From Candidatus Peregrinibacteria bacterium (GTDB lineage Bacteria > Patescibacteriota > Gracilibacteria > UBA1369 > PNNO01), in the NCBI GenBank assembly GCA_016928915.1, contig JAFGJT010000008.1, forward strand, positions 1 through 64,000: a DNA stretch of 64,000 nucleotides, given 5' to 3'. The translations under genes and the position numbers were made by a program. This document shows, one piece after another, positions 36,771 through 47,297 of the stretch (position 1 is its first letter; the number at the start of each line of letters is the position of its first letter). The notes beneath the pieces are model-generated. The model saw only the letters and a list, made by a program, of their open reading frames with translations. It did not search any database and was not told where the DNA came from.

Positions 36771-38741
36771 ATGTCAAATTCAAAATTCAAACTGGTCTCC
36801 GATTTTAAGCCAACGGGCGATCAGCCCATGGCTATTGAAAAGCTTGTTCTCGGGATTAAATCGAACAAGAAGCATCAGGTGCTTTTAGGCGCTACCGGTA
36901 CAGGAAAAACTTTTGTTATGGCGAATCTTGTTGAGCAAATACAGAAGCCCACTTTGGTGCTTGCGCATAATAAAACTTTGGCGGCGCAGCTCTGCAGCGA
37001 GTTTCAGCAGTTCTTCCCTGAGAATGCGGTGAATTATTTTGTTTCGTATTATGATTATTATCAGCCTGAAGCGTATATTGCGCGCACTGATACTTATATT
37101 GAAAAAGATTCTTCAATCAATGACGAAATTAATAAATACAGACATGCGGCAACAATGAATTTATTGACCAGAAAGGATGTTCTGATTGTGGCTTCGGTAT
37201 CATGTATTTACGGTCTCGGCTCTGTTGAGGAATACGGCGAGTTTGCGATTGAGCTTGAGAAAGGAAAAAGCTATAAACGCGACAAATTACTTCGGCATTT
37301 AACCGACATTCAGTACTCTCGCGCGCAGCTTGAATTCAGACGTTCGATGTTCCATGTTCTTGGTGATACTATTGAGGTTTATCCGCCTTCGGGAGATAAC
37401 ATTCTCAGGCTTGAATTTTTCGGAGATGAGCTTGAAAGAATTTCGGAAGCCGACGGATTTACCGGCGAGGAGCTTCGTGAGTTAGAGAAGGTTAAAATAT
37501 TTCCGGCAAAACATGATGTGACTTCAAACGAAAAAATTCAGAAAGCTGTTGAAATGATTCGCAGCGATTTAAAAGAGAGATATGAACAACTTAAAGGTAT
37601 CGGCAAAATTATCGAAGCTGAAAGAATAAAAACCCGCACGGAATATGATATTGAGATGATGCTTGAAACGGGATATTGCAGCGGAATTGAGAACTATACC
37701 CGGTACCTTAACGAGCGCGAAGCCGGAGAACAGCCCGCGACTTTAATCGATTATTTCCCCGATGATTTTTTGATGATTATTGATGAATCGCACATGACGG
37801 TACCTCAGCTTAACGGAATGCATAACGGCAATCATTCGCGAAAACAGGTTTTAGTTGAACACGGATTCAGGCTGCCTTCATCGCACGATAACAGACCGCT
37901 CAGGTTTGATGAATTTGAAAAACATATTAATAAAGCGATTTATGTTTCAGCTACTCCGGGTCCTTATGAAATAAAAAAGTGCAACGGAGAAATTGTTGAA
38001 CAGATAATAAGACCCACGGGTTTGATTGATCCGAAGGTAGAGGTGCATCCCACAAAAGGCCAGATTGATGATCTGTTAAAGGAAATTCGCACTCGCACAA
38101 AAGCAAAAGAAAGGGTTTTGATAACCACGCTTACAAAAAAATCTTCGGAACAGATGACGGATTACTTGGCCGAGCAGGGAATAAAAGTGAGGTATCTTCA
38201 TTCGGAAATTGACACGCTTGAAAGAATAGAAATTTTGCGCGATTTACGACTCGGAAAATTTGATGTACTTGTTGGAATTAATTTATTGCGTGAAGGACTT
38301 GATCTTCCGGAAGTGTCTTTTATAGGAATTTTGGATGCTGATAAAGAAGGGTTTTTGCGCTCATCGCAGGCGTTAATTCAGACGATAGGAAGATGCGCCA
38401 GAAACGTAAACGGGCTTGTAAGAATGTACGCTGACAGGATTACGGATTCCATGAAAAAAGCAATTGATGAAACCGAGAGACGGAGAAAAATTCAAGAAGC
38501 ATACAATAAAAAGCACGGAATTACTCCGGAGACAATTATAAAGGCGGTTCAGGATATTTCCATAGGAAAGAAAACAGAAGAAAAGCATTATGAGAAAGCC
38601 AAAGTGCCGCGCGAGGAGATGAAACATCTGATTAAGACGCTTGAAGACCAGATGGATTTGGCCGCGATGAACCTTGAATTCGAAAAAGCCGCGGAGCTGA
38701 GGGATGAAATTGAAATGCTACGTACGGAGCATGGGATTTAA
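36771..38741 (+). CDS. uvrB: UvrABC system protein B
   Basis: [67 protein letters not shown]-terminal UVR domain. Confidence 0.98.
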   Translation: MSNSKFKLVSDFKPTGDQPMAIEKLVLGIKSNKKHQVLLGATGTGKTFVMANLVEQIQKPTLVLAHNKTLAAQLCSEFQQFFPENAVNYFVSYYDYYQPEAYIARTDTYIEKDSSINDEINKYRHAATMNLLTRKDVLIVASVSCIYGLGSVEEYGEFAIELEKGKSYKRDKLLRHLTDIQYSRAQLEFRRSMFHVLGDTIEVYPPSGDNILRLEFFGDELERISEADGFTGEELRELEKVKIFPAKHDVTSNEKIQKAVEMIRSDLKERYEQLKGIGKIIEAERIKTRTEYDIEMMLETGYCSGIENYTRYLNEREAGEQPATLIDYFPDDFLMIIDESHMTVPQLNGMHNGNHSRKQVLVEHGFRLPSSHDNRPLRFDEFEKHINKAIYVSATPGPYEIKKCNGEIVEQIIRPTGLIDPKVEVHPTKGQIDDLLKEIRTRTKAKERVLITTLTKKSSEQMTDYLAEQGIKVRYLHSEIDTLERIEILRDLRLGKFDVLVGINLLREGLDLPEVSFIGILDADKEGFLRSSQALIQTIGRCARNVNGLVRMYADRITDSMKKAIDETERRRKIQEAYNKKHGITPETIIKAVQDISIGKKTEEKHYEKAKVPREEMKHLIKTLEDQMDLAAMNLEFEKAAELRDEIEMLRTEHGI

Positions 38742-38797
38742 TATGGATAAAAAGGCGGGATAATGGTATAATTAAGGGAAAATTTTATAGTTATGCC

Positions 38798-39145
38798 ATG
38801 TTCGACGAAAACAAAAATAAAGTTTTAATAGATAAGCTAAAAAATTTAGTAAAATTTGCCGAGTTTTTACCTGATTCACAGCGCAATGACTGGATTTTTA
38901 TGGCTGATTCTTTGTCTGAAAAAGATTTGAAAACAGCGTGCAGATATTTTGAAAAAGCCAACACAGACCTTTCTAATAAAAAACTTGAAATCGTATTTAA
39001 ATCGGGATTATCAAGCGAATATTTGGCACAAATTAAAAAACTTGCCGACGATTACAGAAAACAAACAACACACAAAGAAGAAATGCATCTACAAAAAACA
39101 TCAGAAAATCCTGAAGAGGTTTTAAAACAATTAAATGATTTATAA
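38798..39145 (+). CDS. Small helical protein, first gene of giant-protein locus 2; paralog of ORF 52746
   Basis: FAEFLPDSQRNDWIFMADSL... EEMHLQKTSENPEEVLKQLNDL aligns with SADYLNDIQKKEWLIICEKL... DEAYLSKTEEKPEEILNKLQNI. Extended -10 TGGTATAAT upstream (-10 at 38767-38772). Confidence 0.85.
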   Translation: MFDENKNKVLIDKLKNLVKFAEFLPDSQRNDWIFMADSLSEKDLKTACRYFEKANTDLSNKKLEIVFKSGLSSEYLAQIKKLADDYRKQTTHKEEMHLQKTSENPEEVLKQLNDL

Positions 39146-39147
39146 AT

Positions 39148-42100
39148 ATGTCGTTTGAACAAGCCAAATCGGATTTTGAAGCAAAAACAAAAGCAGCACC
39201 CGAATCAGTGGAGGGCGGCGAGCAGAATTTTGCGCGGTTCAGGGACAACACAAAGAACTATTTAATTCAAAAGAAAAACGAGGTGATTTCTTTTCATACC
39301 ACTTATCCCGGCAGCGAGGAGGATAAAGCAAAGTATTTAAAAGCCATGAATTCGGCTCTTGACCGGGTGCTGGATAAGGCGAGCGGAAAAGAAAAATACG
39401 ATGTTACCAAAAGTGAAATCGGCATATATAAAGCGGAGCTTTTAAAAAATTCCGTTGCATTCAAAAACAAACTGGAGCGAAAAACCGTTGAAAAAAAATT
39501 TCAGGAAACAATAAGTGTGCTTTTGCAAAATGGTTTAATGATTAATGTAAATCAGTTTATTGATGATTATCTTTCACTTCCAAAAGATAAAAGACTGCCC
39601 GTTAATCAGATAGAAAGCGAAATTAAAGGCCTTATGAATTCCGCAGATACACCCCGGCTGAAAACCGAACTTTTTATTAACAGCAAACTTACGTTTAAAG
39701 CATTAAACAATTTGGTAAAAGGAAATTTACACAATGCAAGAGAAGTAATAAAAAATATAAATCAAAAATTGGATCTTGTGCGAAGTTTAAAGGCCATAAA
39801 AAATCATACTGATTTAAAGAATTTAAGCGACGATACCCTTTATAACGTTTTAAATTCATTGATTCTTTCCGGTATCAAATATGAAAATGTAATAAATTAT
39901 TTTGTTAAAGGTATTGAAAAATTAAGAAAATTTGACAAGGAAAATTTTGACAACTGCATTAAAAACATGCCGTCCGAGGAGCTCGCGCTTTTTTTAAAAG
40001 CCGCCATCATACAGTCGGCAAATGATAATTCGCGAAATAATATTGACGGCATAAAGCTAACGTTAATGGTTGAAGGCGAACTGGCAAAAGCCAGAAATGA
40101 GAATATGGCCGGACTGCAAAAATCTTCAAAAGATCTTAATGCAATCAAAAAGTCTTATGATAAATACAAAAAAGAAAATCCAAACGTTGAAATGGATAAA
40201 AAAACAGCGGAATTTGAAAAAGATATCGCCCAAAAAAACTGGGATGCCGGCGTTTATAACCATAATTTGATTTTAACGCAGGCGAAACATACGCTGTGTA
40301 ATTTAATTTTATCAAACAGGAACACAAATCCATCGTCCCCGAAAACACAAAAATTGTTAAAAGATATTATTTTATCCAAAAATTTTGATGAGTTTAAAAA
40401 ATGTGCTTCTTTAAGCTCTTTTCCGCGACCGCCCGGTTTAAACGCTCTGCAGGCGGCAAGTCTGCAGATTGAAGTTTTGGATCACGAGAAAACGGTTAAA
40501 AAATGGATTTCGGATAATGAGGCCATTCAAGTTCGGTATCAGGTAACAAGCCGGCGTTTTGAAACCGCAAAGATTTTCCCTTTGGATGTTCATAAAAAAT
40601 TTATTGAAACCGGCACGCTTTCCGAAACGCAAATCGCGATTTTGGGCAATAAGTATCATATTCATTCGGAAACTTTAACAAATACATTAATCGGGCATTA
40701 TCAGGGTGAGTTTGAGGCTAATAATGAATTTAATAAATTTTCAAAAAATAATACAAGAACTATTAACCAGCTTTCCGAAAGAGAGCGTCTTGAGGCTTCA
40801 TCAAGCAGCCAGGGGTATCTTGATTTGTTAGGTGCAATGCACGGATCCTGTATCCAGATAATCTCTCAGCTTGAAAGTCTTTTAATCTTACAGCAAAAAG
40901 CAAAAAATCCGGATAATCCCATAAAGGAATTTACCGGTTTAAAACAGAAGATCCGGGATTATAAAGAAAAGGCCGCAGAATTAAGAAAGAAAGCGGAAAA
41001 TGTTGCAAAATTTTTAAATAAAAAAATTGAAGGTAATACTGATGATATTGATAGTCTTGCAGCTTCTCCTTTATACGGACCTCTTTTAAAAAATCGTATT
41101 CAGCCGTTTGTAAACAGAATGAAGGTAAAGGAAGCAGCGATACAAAACGCATACGCCCCCCTAACAAACATTGACCCTTATATTAAGGAACAGATTCGGA
41201 AAGACGCGCATCCGTCATTAATTTCGCACGGTTTTGAAAGGGGAATAAGATTAATTTCCAGTTTTGCCGAAGCTATGAAAGATGCCAGACAAGAAGCTAT
41301 ATCTGTAAAAAATGATTTGGAAATGATGATTAAAGATCCGCAGCTCCCCAAAAATATGCCCGCTTCGGTTAAGAAAATGTATATTCAGATGTTAAAAAAT
41401 AAAATTGCACAGATTGACGAAAATCTCACAAATTCCAAAAGTCCGATTAGTGTAAAATCAATACTAAGAGCGCGTAATGCCGCCGCATATATTGCCGCAA
41501 AGCAGCGTGAATACAATATGAAAAAATTTAAGCGCGGCATAGCGATTGCGGTTTGCATTGCGGCGGCCGGATTTGCGGCCTGGGGAGCCGGTCTTGGAAT
41601 GGCGGCCGCCGGAGGAAAACTTTTTGGAACAGTTGCCGCCGGAGGAGCCTTTACCCCGGGAGCAATCACGGTAAGCGCCGGAGCATCAAAACTTCTTGTT
41701 GGAGGGATGATGTTAACCGGATCATCGGCGGGCGGCGTAGTTGGCTCAAGGCTGATAATGACAGGTTTTGACTTGACCGGATTTTCTGATTTTGGAGGAA
41801 TGCGGAAGATATGGAATCCTAAAAAAATGGGAAAAGAATTTATAATATCTTTTGGTTTGTCTGTACTGATGGTTGGCGCGGCTCATGGCGTTCTGCGTGG
41901 AGCTTCGTTTACTTCAAAATCAACATATTTTAATAACAGGTTTCCGGGTTTTGCGAATTTTTCCAGAAATATTGTTGCCAAAAACAATCTGAATAAAATA
42001 TTGGCGGGGCAAACGCCGGTTCTTGGAGCCAGGCCGCCGCAAATAACGGAATCTATGAGAAAAACTTCAGAGCAACATCATAGACTGCGTTTATTTTGGC

Positions 42101-43098
42101 ATAATAAGTTTAACCATGCGGTAGACAGGCAAATACTTAAAAATCCAATTTTAACCAGGACTCAGGCTGAAAAGGCTGTTTTAAAAGATACCAAAAATTT
42201 ACTTTTAAAGGAGCGTGTAAAAACGCTTAATCTGCGAAATTTTAATCCAAAAACGCTTGATTTAAGAACGCCATCGCCACATATTCCCAGGCCCGCTTCT
42301 CGACCTGCACAGACAGCTGTTACACGAAGGGAGATCACCCCCAGGCCTGCGGCTGAACAAGGAACTGTTGTTTCCAAATCCACTGTTCCAAAAACTCAGC
42401 CTTTATTAAAGACCACTACAGCAGCTGAAAGAGAACGTTTATATTGGTACAACAAGCTGCAGCGCGATACAACCAGATATATTAATGAAAAGCGCATTAA
42501 AGATACACCAAGAAACAGGTTCAGGGCTGAAGAAGTAGTAATGAAAAATGACGCAATATTAAAAACCAAAGTTAATACGCTTAATATACGCGGATGGAAG
42601 CCCGATATCCCCAATATAAGAACAGCCACTCCTCGTGTGCCTCAGGCTGTTCCAGCGGCTGCAAGGCCTGCGCGAATAACTTCGCCTCAGGAATCAACGT
42701 TGGTGACACAAAAATCTGGAGTTCAACAACCCCGCGTGACGTCTCCGCAGGAGCCAACCGTGGTAAAGCCAAAAGAAGGATTCGCTGCGCCAAAACCCGC
42801 AGCAGCCGAAAGCGGGGCTCAGACGGTTGTTGGTAAAAAAGTACCCGTATCAGAAAGCGCCCCCCAACAAGCTCCGCGACCCGCCGCAGCTGAGACCTCT
42901 ATTGGCAAAGCGCCAAAATTCGCTTTGGCAAAATCTAAAACAAAAGAATTAGGTAAACAAACTACAGGCAAAGCTGTGCATGAAGCTGTTTCTCCTACGG
43001 ATGCTTCAAGTATAAATCCTGATGTTAAGCCGGCTCCGGCCGCAAGTGTCAACAGAAGAGCCGGTACGCAGGTCTCTAAAAGAAAAAAAGCAATTTAG
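39148..43098 (+). CDS. Giant uncharacterised protein, 1316 aa; paralog of ORF 53109
   Basis: MSFEQAKSDFEAKTKAAPESVEGGEQNFARFRDNTKNYL aligns with MPFQEAKKTFETKTEKAPAKVEGNWTSFKTDTKNYF; similarity extends through the Gly/Ala-rich membrane segment and FSDFGGMRKIWNPKKM / FADFGGYKKIWGAKEM. Confidence 0.9.
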   Translation: MSFEQAKSDFEAKTKAAPESVEGGEQNFARFRDNTKNYLIQKKNEVISFHTTYPGSEEDKAKYLKAMNSALDRVLDKASGKEKYDVTKSEIGIYKAELLKNSVAFKNKLERKTVEKKFQETISVLLQNGLMINVNQFIDDYLSLPKDKRLPVNQIESEIKGLMNSADTPRLKTELFINSKLTFKALNNLVKGNLHNAREVIKNINQKLDLVRSLKAIKNHTDLKNLSDDTLYNVLNSLILSGIKYENVINYFVKGIEKLRKFDKENFDNCIKNMPSEELALFLKAAIIQSANDNSRNNIDGIKLTLMVEGELAKARNENMAGLQKSSKDLNAIKKSYDKYKKENPNVEMDKKTAEFEKDIAQKNWDAGVYNHNLILTQAKHTLCNLILSNRNTNPSSPKTQKLLKDIILSKNFDEFKKCASLSSFPRPPGLNALQAASLQIEVLDHEKTVKKWISDNEAIQVRYQVTSRRFETAKIFPLDVHKKFIETGTLSETQIAILGNKYHIHSETLTNTLIGHYQGEFEANNEFNKFSKNNTRTINQLSERERLEASSSSQGYLDLLGAMHGSCIQIISQLESLLILQQKAKNPDNPIKEFTGLKQKIRDYKEKAAELRKKAENVAKFLNKKIEGNTDDIDSLAASPLYGPLLKNRIQPFVNRMKVKEAAIQNAYAPLTNIDPYIKEQIRKDAHPSLISHGFERGIRLISSFAEAMKDARQEAISVKNDLEMMIKDPQLPKNMPASVKKMYIQMLKNKIAQIDENLTNSKSPISVKSILRARNAAAYIAAKQREYNMKKFKRGIAIAVCIAAAGFAAWGAGLGMAAAGGKLFGTVAAGGAFTPGAITVSAGASKLLVGGMMLTGSSAGGVVGSRLIMTGFDLTGFSDFGGMRKIWNPKKMGKEFIISFGLSVLMVGAAHGVLRGASFTSKSTYFNNRFPGFANFSRNIVAKNNLNKILAGQTPVLGARPPQITESMRKTSEQHHRLRLFWHNKFNHAVDRQILKNPILTRTQAEKAVLKDTKNLLLKERVKTLNLRNFNPKTLDLRTPSPHIPRPASRPAQTAVTRREITPRPAAEQGTVVSKSTVPKTQPLLKTTTAAERERLYWYNKLQRDTTRYINEKRIKDTPRNRFRAEEVVMKNDAILKTKVNTLNIRGWKPDIPNIRTATPRVPQAVPAAARPARITSPQESTLVTQKSGVQQPRVTSPQEPTVVKPKEGFAAPKPAAAESGAQTVVGKKVPVSESAPQQAPRPAAAETSIGKAPKFALAKSKTKELGKQTTGKAVHEAVSPTDASSINPDVKPAPAASVNRRAGTQVSKRKKAI

Positions 43099-43165
43099 AT
43101 TTAAGTTAAAGCGTATTGACAAAACCATTTAAACGCTTATAATATAAAACCTATGTTTTTTCAAC

Positions 43166-43855
43166 ATGTCTGAAAAAGATCCCTCATCTTTGGAAAACAC
43201 AGAAATGTATATGAAATCCTGCGAGCAGTTAACCAATATGCAGGCCGCTCTTGAAGATATTTTAAAATTTGCTTTGGAAATTAAGGATTACCCTGAGGAT
43301 GATATAAAAAGAAGTGTTGTTTTGCTAGAAATCAACGATAAACTTAAAGAGGTAATGATTTGTTATCAGGGGCTTGATCCGGCTGTTTTTAATACGCATG
43401 AATGTTCGGTTTTTGAACTATTAAATTATCAGAATTGTAAAAATTTGTCGGATTTGATTTTAAAAATTTCAAAAGCTTTGGGAATTGTTGAATTTAACCT
43501 TGAAAAATCCATATTGCCAAAAAATTATTTACAGGAAGGGATATATATAAAAATTACCAACCTGCTGGAGTGTTTTATCACGCAGCCTTCTTTGGAGCGG
43601 CTTATTGAGCTTTATAAAAAATCGTTTTCATATCTTATGACGGATCCTTTGTGCAGCTCGAATGCCGAACAAAAACAGAGACTGGAGTTTTGCATTACTT
43701 TTAATAATAAATTAAGAGAACATATAATTGGAACCCTAAACGAAGGTCCTGCATTTTTAGATAATAATACTGCATATATCATACAGGCTTTTTGGCGGAC
43801 TTTTAAAGCTTTTTTTGGTAATTCCAAGAATCAGAGGCATTACGGAGCGGATTAA
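43166..43855 (+). CDS. Hypothetical protein downstream of the giant ORF (229 aa)
   Basis: Complete co-directional ORF, mainly helical, no recognised family. Confidence 0.65.
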   Translation: MSEKDPSSLENTEMYMKSCEQLTNMQAALEDILKFALEIKDYPEDDIKRSVVLLEINDKLKEVMICYQGLDPAVFNTHECSVFELLNYQNCKNLSDLILKISKALGIVEFNLEKSILPKNYLQEGIYIKITNLLECFITQPSLERLIELYKKSFSYLMTDPLCSSNAEQKQRLEFCITFNNKLREHIIGTLNEGPAFLDNNTAYIIQAFWRTFKAFFGNSKNQRHYGAD

Positions 43856-43928
43856 TGAAAATATTTAGCTTCGTTCCTTTTAATTAAAGCTTTTTTATGG
43901 TATAATATTAAGATTTAACGGAATATGC

Positions 43929-44840
43929 ATGACATACGCGGATGCAACTAAAAATAGCAAAAATGAGCCAATTGATGAATTTGCAAGTTTTGCCGATGAA
44001 TTGCGGGAGCATGTCGGAGGGCTTGATTCCGTTGATATATGGGGAAATCCGGTGGGTCAGGCTTCCGACAGTATTCAAAGCCGCGTGCAGGAAACAGTTG
44101 AAGCGTTAACTCAGGACAAGCTTGATGAAAAGAAATGGAATGAGTTTAAAGGTCTTTTAAAGATTTTTGCCGAGCTGGATTCCATGCTTGAAAAAAAGCC
44201 GGAAGAACTTGATATGGCAGTTTTACATTCAAAAATAAAAGAAATTGAAATAAACATGCAGGATAAAACATATATCATCAGCCATTCCGCGGTTGCCCCT
44301 ATAAGAAAATTTTTAGATTTTTTGCTTGAAGGAGGAAAAGAAAAATTGGAAAAATTCAAGCAGTATTTTCATCAGTTAATACATTTATTAAGCGCTCTTA
44401 TAAACGATCCCAATGTTCACGGGCGCATTGAAAGGCCTTTTGAGAAAGAGCTTATACATAATACTATGGAAGCTTTTAAAATTCCGGCCTGCCCGCCGAC
44501 CCTGCTTGCAAAGCTTTATAAAAAATATCAAAACAATCAGACAATAATTCCGCAGGATTTTAAGGATTACAATATAGAATTAAATAAAGAACTTGAGCCG
44601 GATTTTAATATTTTTTACGACCTTAAAAAGAGCCGTACAGAGCATTTTTCAAAAAATCCATATTCAAAGGAATATGCATACTGGAGCAGAATTTCGGAAG
44701 TTGAGATGTATAAAGAATTACTTCAGTGGAAAACGCTTCAGCTGCTGTTTGAATCCGCGGGTGAAAAAAAACTTCCGTTTGAATTTTTATCACATGTTTA
44801 TGATGCTTTGGCAGAGTATGAAAAAAATTCCGGTAATTAG
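43929..44840 (+). CDS. Hypothetical protein (303 aa)
   Basis: Complete ORF with extended -10 TGGTATAAT (43898-43906) upstream; no recognised family. Confidence 0.65.
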   Translation: MTYADATKNSKNEPIDEFASFADELREHVGGLDSVDIWGNPVGQASDSIQSRVQETVEALTQDKLDEKKWNEFKGLLKIFAELDSMLEKKPEELDMAVLHSKIKEIEINMQDKTYIISHSAVAPIRKFLDFLLEGGKEKLEKFKQYFHQLIHLLSALINDPNVHGRIERPFEKELIHNTMEAFKIPACPPTLLAKLYKKYQNNQTIIPQDFKDYNIELNKELEPDFNIFYDLKKSRTEHFSKNPYSKEYAYWSRISEVEMYKELLQWKTLQLLFESAGEKKLPFEFLSHVYDALAEYEKNSGN

Positions 44841-44859
44841 CATGCGGGGAAAATGCGGT

Positions 44860-46614
44860 TTACCAGCCGCTTCCGCCGCCGCCGCCAAAACCGCCGCCCG
44901 AAAAGCCGCCTGAAAATCCGCTTCCTCCGCTCCAGGCCGAAGACCCTCCGGAGCTTCTTGGCGATGCCGCAAAAGCGGTGTTTGCCTGCGACGTAAAGTG
45001 ATTCAGCCGGTCAACAAGATAAACCGTATTAAACGTGTCCATCTGCCCTTCAAACCACTTCGGCTGTTCTTTTATTATATCTTTAAACGCCTGCGCCCAT
45101 TTTTCGGAAAGGCCCAGAACCATCGCGTAAGGCAGGAGTTTTTCAAAGAAAAGATTTTCTTTTTCCTGGAATTTTATACGGTCTTTTTCGGCTGTTCGTA
45201 TATATTCTTCAAGGCCTTTTATATGTATGTAAGCATCCGCGCCCTTTAGGGTTTTTCGCGGCATAAATTTTGAGAAGATTATAAACAAAGCGCCTGAAAC
45301 CGGCAGCGTAATAGCAAAAGTCAGTCCCATAAACACCACTATCCCTCCCATGAGCATAAAAGAAATTACACACACAGCTATTCCTATTCCCAGATAAAGA
45401 CCTCTGATTTTTTCGGGATTTCCGCTAAAATATCCCCCTTTTGCAAGGTTTTCATAAATTTCTTCTTTGATTTTGGGGATATGTTTATAAAATTTTAATT
45501 TAAGGTCTGAAATTTTTACTGAATTTTTTTCCTCAAACACTCCGTCAAGAATTTTTATTTCGTGCGACTGAATATTTGCCGCGTTTTTATAATCTTTTAA
45601 AAGCTCCAGTTCATAATCCGTTGAATCAAAAAACATCATTTTTTTTTCTTTTATTTCTTTGATTTTAATAAATCCTTTTACCGCAAAGTCAATTATTACG
45701 GTTGTTATGTCATGGATATCAACTTTTTCATCAATTATCGTGCCGACCTCGGTTGCCGTTAGGCCTTTGGGAGCGGTATATTGCGGAATAATAGTGTCTT
45801 TTGTTTTGGGGTCGCGGCCCGTATACCACCATTTTAGAAAAAGAAAAATGAATACAAAAACAGGTATCAGCAAACTCCAGTTGTCAAAAATGAACCATAA
45901 AATCTGCTGGAGCGCGTTTGGCGGTTCAACAATGCCTTTTGAAAAGCCCGCCACAATCGTAAATCCTTCAAAAGCGCCAAGCTCTGTTTGGGATTTGTAT
46001 TCATAAGTTTTTTCATCAATAATTTTTGCCGTACAGTCGGAGGCTGTCGAGTAATAAGCTCCCGTAAAACATGCCGCGCGCTGGTCTTGAGTTTTTGAAG
46101 ATGCGGGAAGTATAACCGTTGCCGAGCTTTCAACAACCGGAACGTCCCACTTGGTAAACAAGTTCCAGTATATTTCGTCATGTTCGGGAAAAAATCCCAC
46201 CGCGCGTGTTACTTCGTAAGTAATAACATAGGTAGTAATTTTATTTAAATAAACATCCGGATCACCGATTTTAATAAAATAATTGTCCCAGTCTTCAAAA
46301 TCCCGTCCCTGATCCGCTATCGGGTGAGGTTTGCCGTTTTCGTCTTTTACGCTTAATAATTTAAATCTTAAATTAAAAGGATTGCCGTATTTATCGCGGT
46401 AATTGGTAGGTATTGTTCTTATTATTCCGCGGTGCGGATCATCGGAGAAATCAGCGACAACGGTTTCTTCCACATGCAGCGTGCCGTTTTCAAAAATTTC
46501 AATTTTCTGATCGAAATTTTTTATATACCACGGTGTATAGGCAAATACTGCCTGCGATAAAAACAGCGCTGCAGTAAGGGCAATTAAGCCTGCAGAAAAT
46601 ATCCTTTTTTTCAT
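44860..46614 (-). CDS. DUF2207 membrane protein with Gly/Ser-rich C-terminus
   Basis: Signal peptide, YIKNFDQKIEIFENGTLHVEETVVADFSDDPHRGIIRTIP (DUF2207 start), TM segments, terminal GGSGFSGGFSGGGFGGGGGSGW. Confidence 0.9.
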   Translation of the reverse strand: MKKRIFSAGLIALTAALFLSQAVFAYTPWYIKNFDQKIEIFENGTLHVEETVVADFSDDPHRGIIRTIPTNYRDKYGNPFNLRFKLLSVKDENGKPHPIADQGRDFEDWDNYFIKIGDPDVYLNKITTYVITYEVTRAVGFFPEHDEIYWNLFTKWDVPVVESSATVILPASSKTQDQRAACFTGAYYSTASDCTAKIIDEKTYEYKSQTELGAFEGFTIVAGFSKGIVEPPNALQQILWFIFDNWSLLIPVFVFIFLFLKWWYTGRDPKTKDTIIPQYTAPKGLTATEVGTIIDEKVDIHDITTVIIDFAVKGFIKIKEIKEKKMMFFDSTDYELELLKDYKNAANIQSHEIKILDGVFEEKNSVKISDLKLKFYKHIPKIKEEIYENLAKGGYFSGNPEKIRGLYLGIGIAVCVISFMLMGGIVVFMGLTFAITLPVSGALFIIFSKFMPRKTLKGADAYIHIKGLEEYIRTAEKDRIKFQEKENLFFEKLLPYAMVLGLSEKWAQAFKDIIKEQPKWFEGQMDTFNTVYLVDRLNHFTSQANTAFAASPRSSGGSSAWSGGSGFSGGFSGGGFGGGGGSGW

Positions 46615-46641
46615 AGAGATTTTTGTAAAGGGCCTGATAGA

Positions 46642-47211
46642 TTATTTTTTTTCCTCGTCGGAAAAACTTACTTTAACATTCTGTTTTTCCTCTTCTCCAA
46701 TCTCAAAGAACTGTCTGTCTTTAAAACCAAGCATCCCTGCAATTATATTGTTCGGGAAAACCTGAAGTTTTGTGTTGAAATCGCGGACAGTCCCGTTGTA
46801 GTAGCGGCGTGACATCTGAATATGCTCCTCGATTTCCTTTAAGGTCTGCTGAAGGTGCATAAAGTTTTCATTTGCCTTAAGTTCGGGATAATTTTCAGCT
46901 ACCGCAAATAAAGTTTTTAATGTTCCGGTAAGCACATTCTCAGCCTGCGCTTTTTCTTCCGGAGTCTTTGCGTTCATAGCCATATTTCTGGCCTGGGTAA
47001 CCGCTTCAAAGGTTTTTGATTCGTGTTTTGCATAACCCTTTACAGCCTCGACCATATTAGGGATAAGGTCGTATCTTCGTTTTAGCTGCGTGTCAATATC
47101 GGACCATCCTTCGTCAACTTTGTTTTTAAGAACAATCAGCCCGTTGTACACACTGATCGCAAAAACCGCAACCACAGCCACAATCGCTAACAATACCAAT
47201 AAAACATCCAT
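46642..47211 (-). CDS. LemA family protein
   Basis: YNGLIVLKNKVDEGWSDIDTQLKRRYDLIPNMVEAVKGYAKHESKTFEAVTQARN, classic LemA. Confidence 0.95.
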   Translation of the reverse strand: MDVLLVLLAIVAVVAVFAISVYNGLIVLKNKVDEGWSDIDTQLKRRYDLIPNMVEAVKGYAKHESKTFEAVTQARNMAMNAKTPEEKAQAENVLTGTLKTLFAVAENYPELKANENFMHLQQTLKEIEEHIQMSRRYYNGTVRDFNTKLQVFPNNIIAGMLGFKDRQFFEIGEEEKQNVKVSFSDEEKK

Positions 47212-47297
47212 ATATTTTTTGTTAATTAATAATACGGTGTTATTTTACTATTATTTTGGCAATTTGAAAGAAAAAAAGGCATGCCGGATAGACACAT

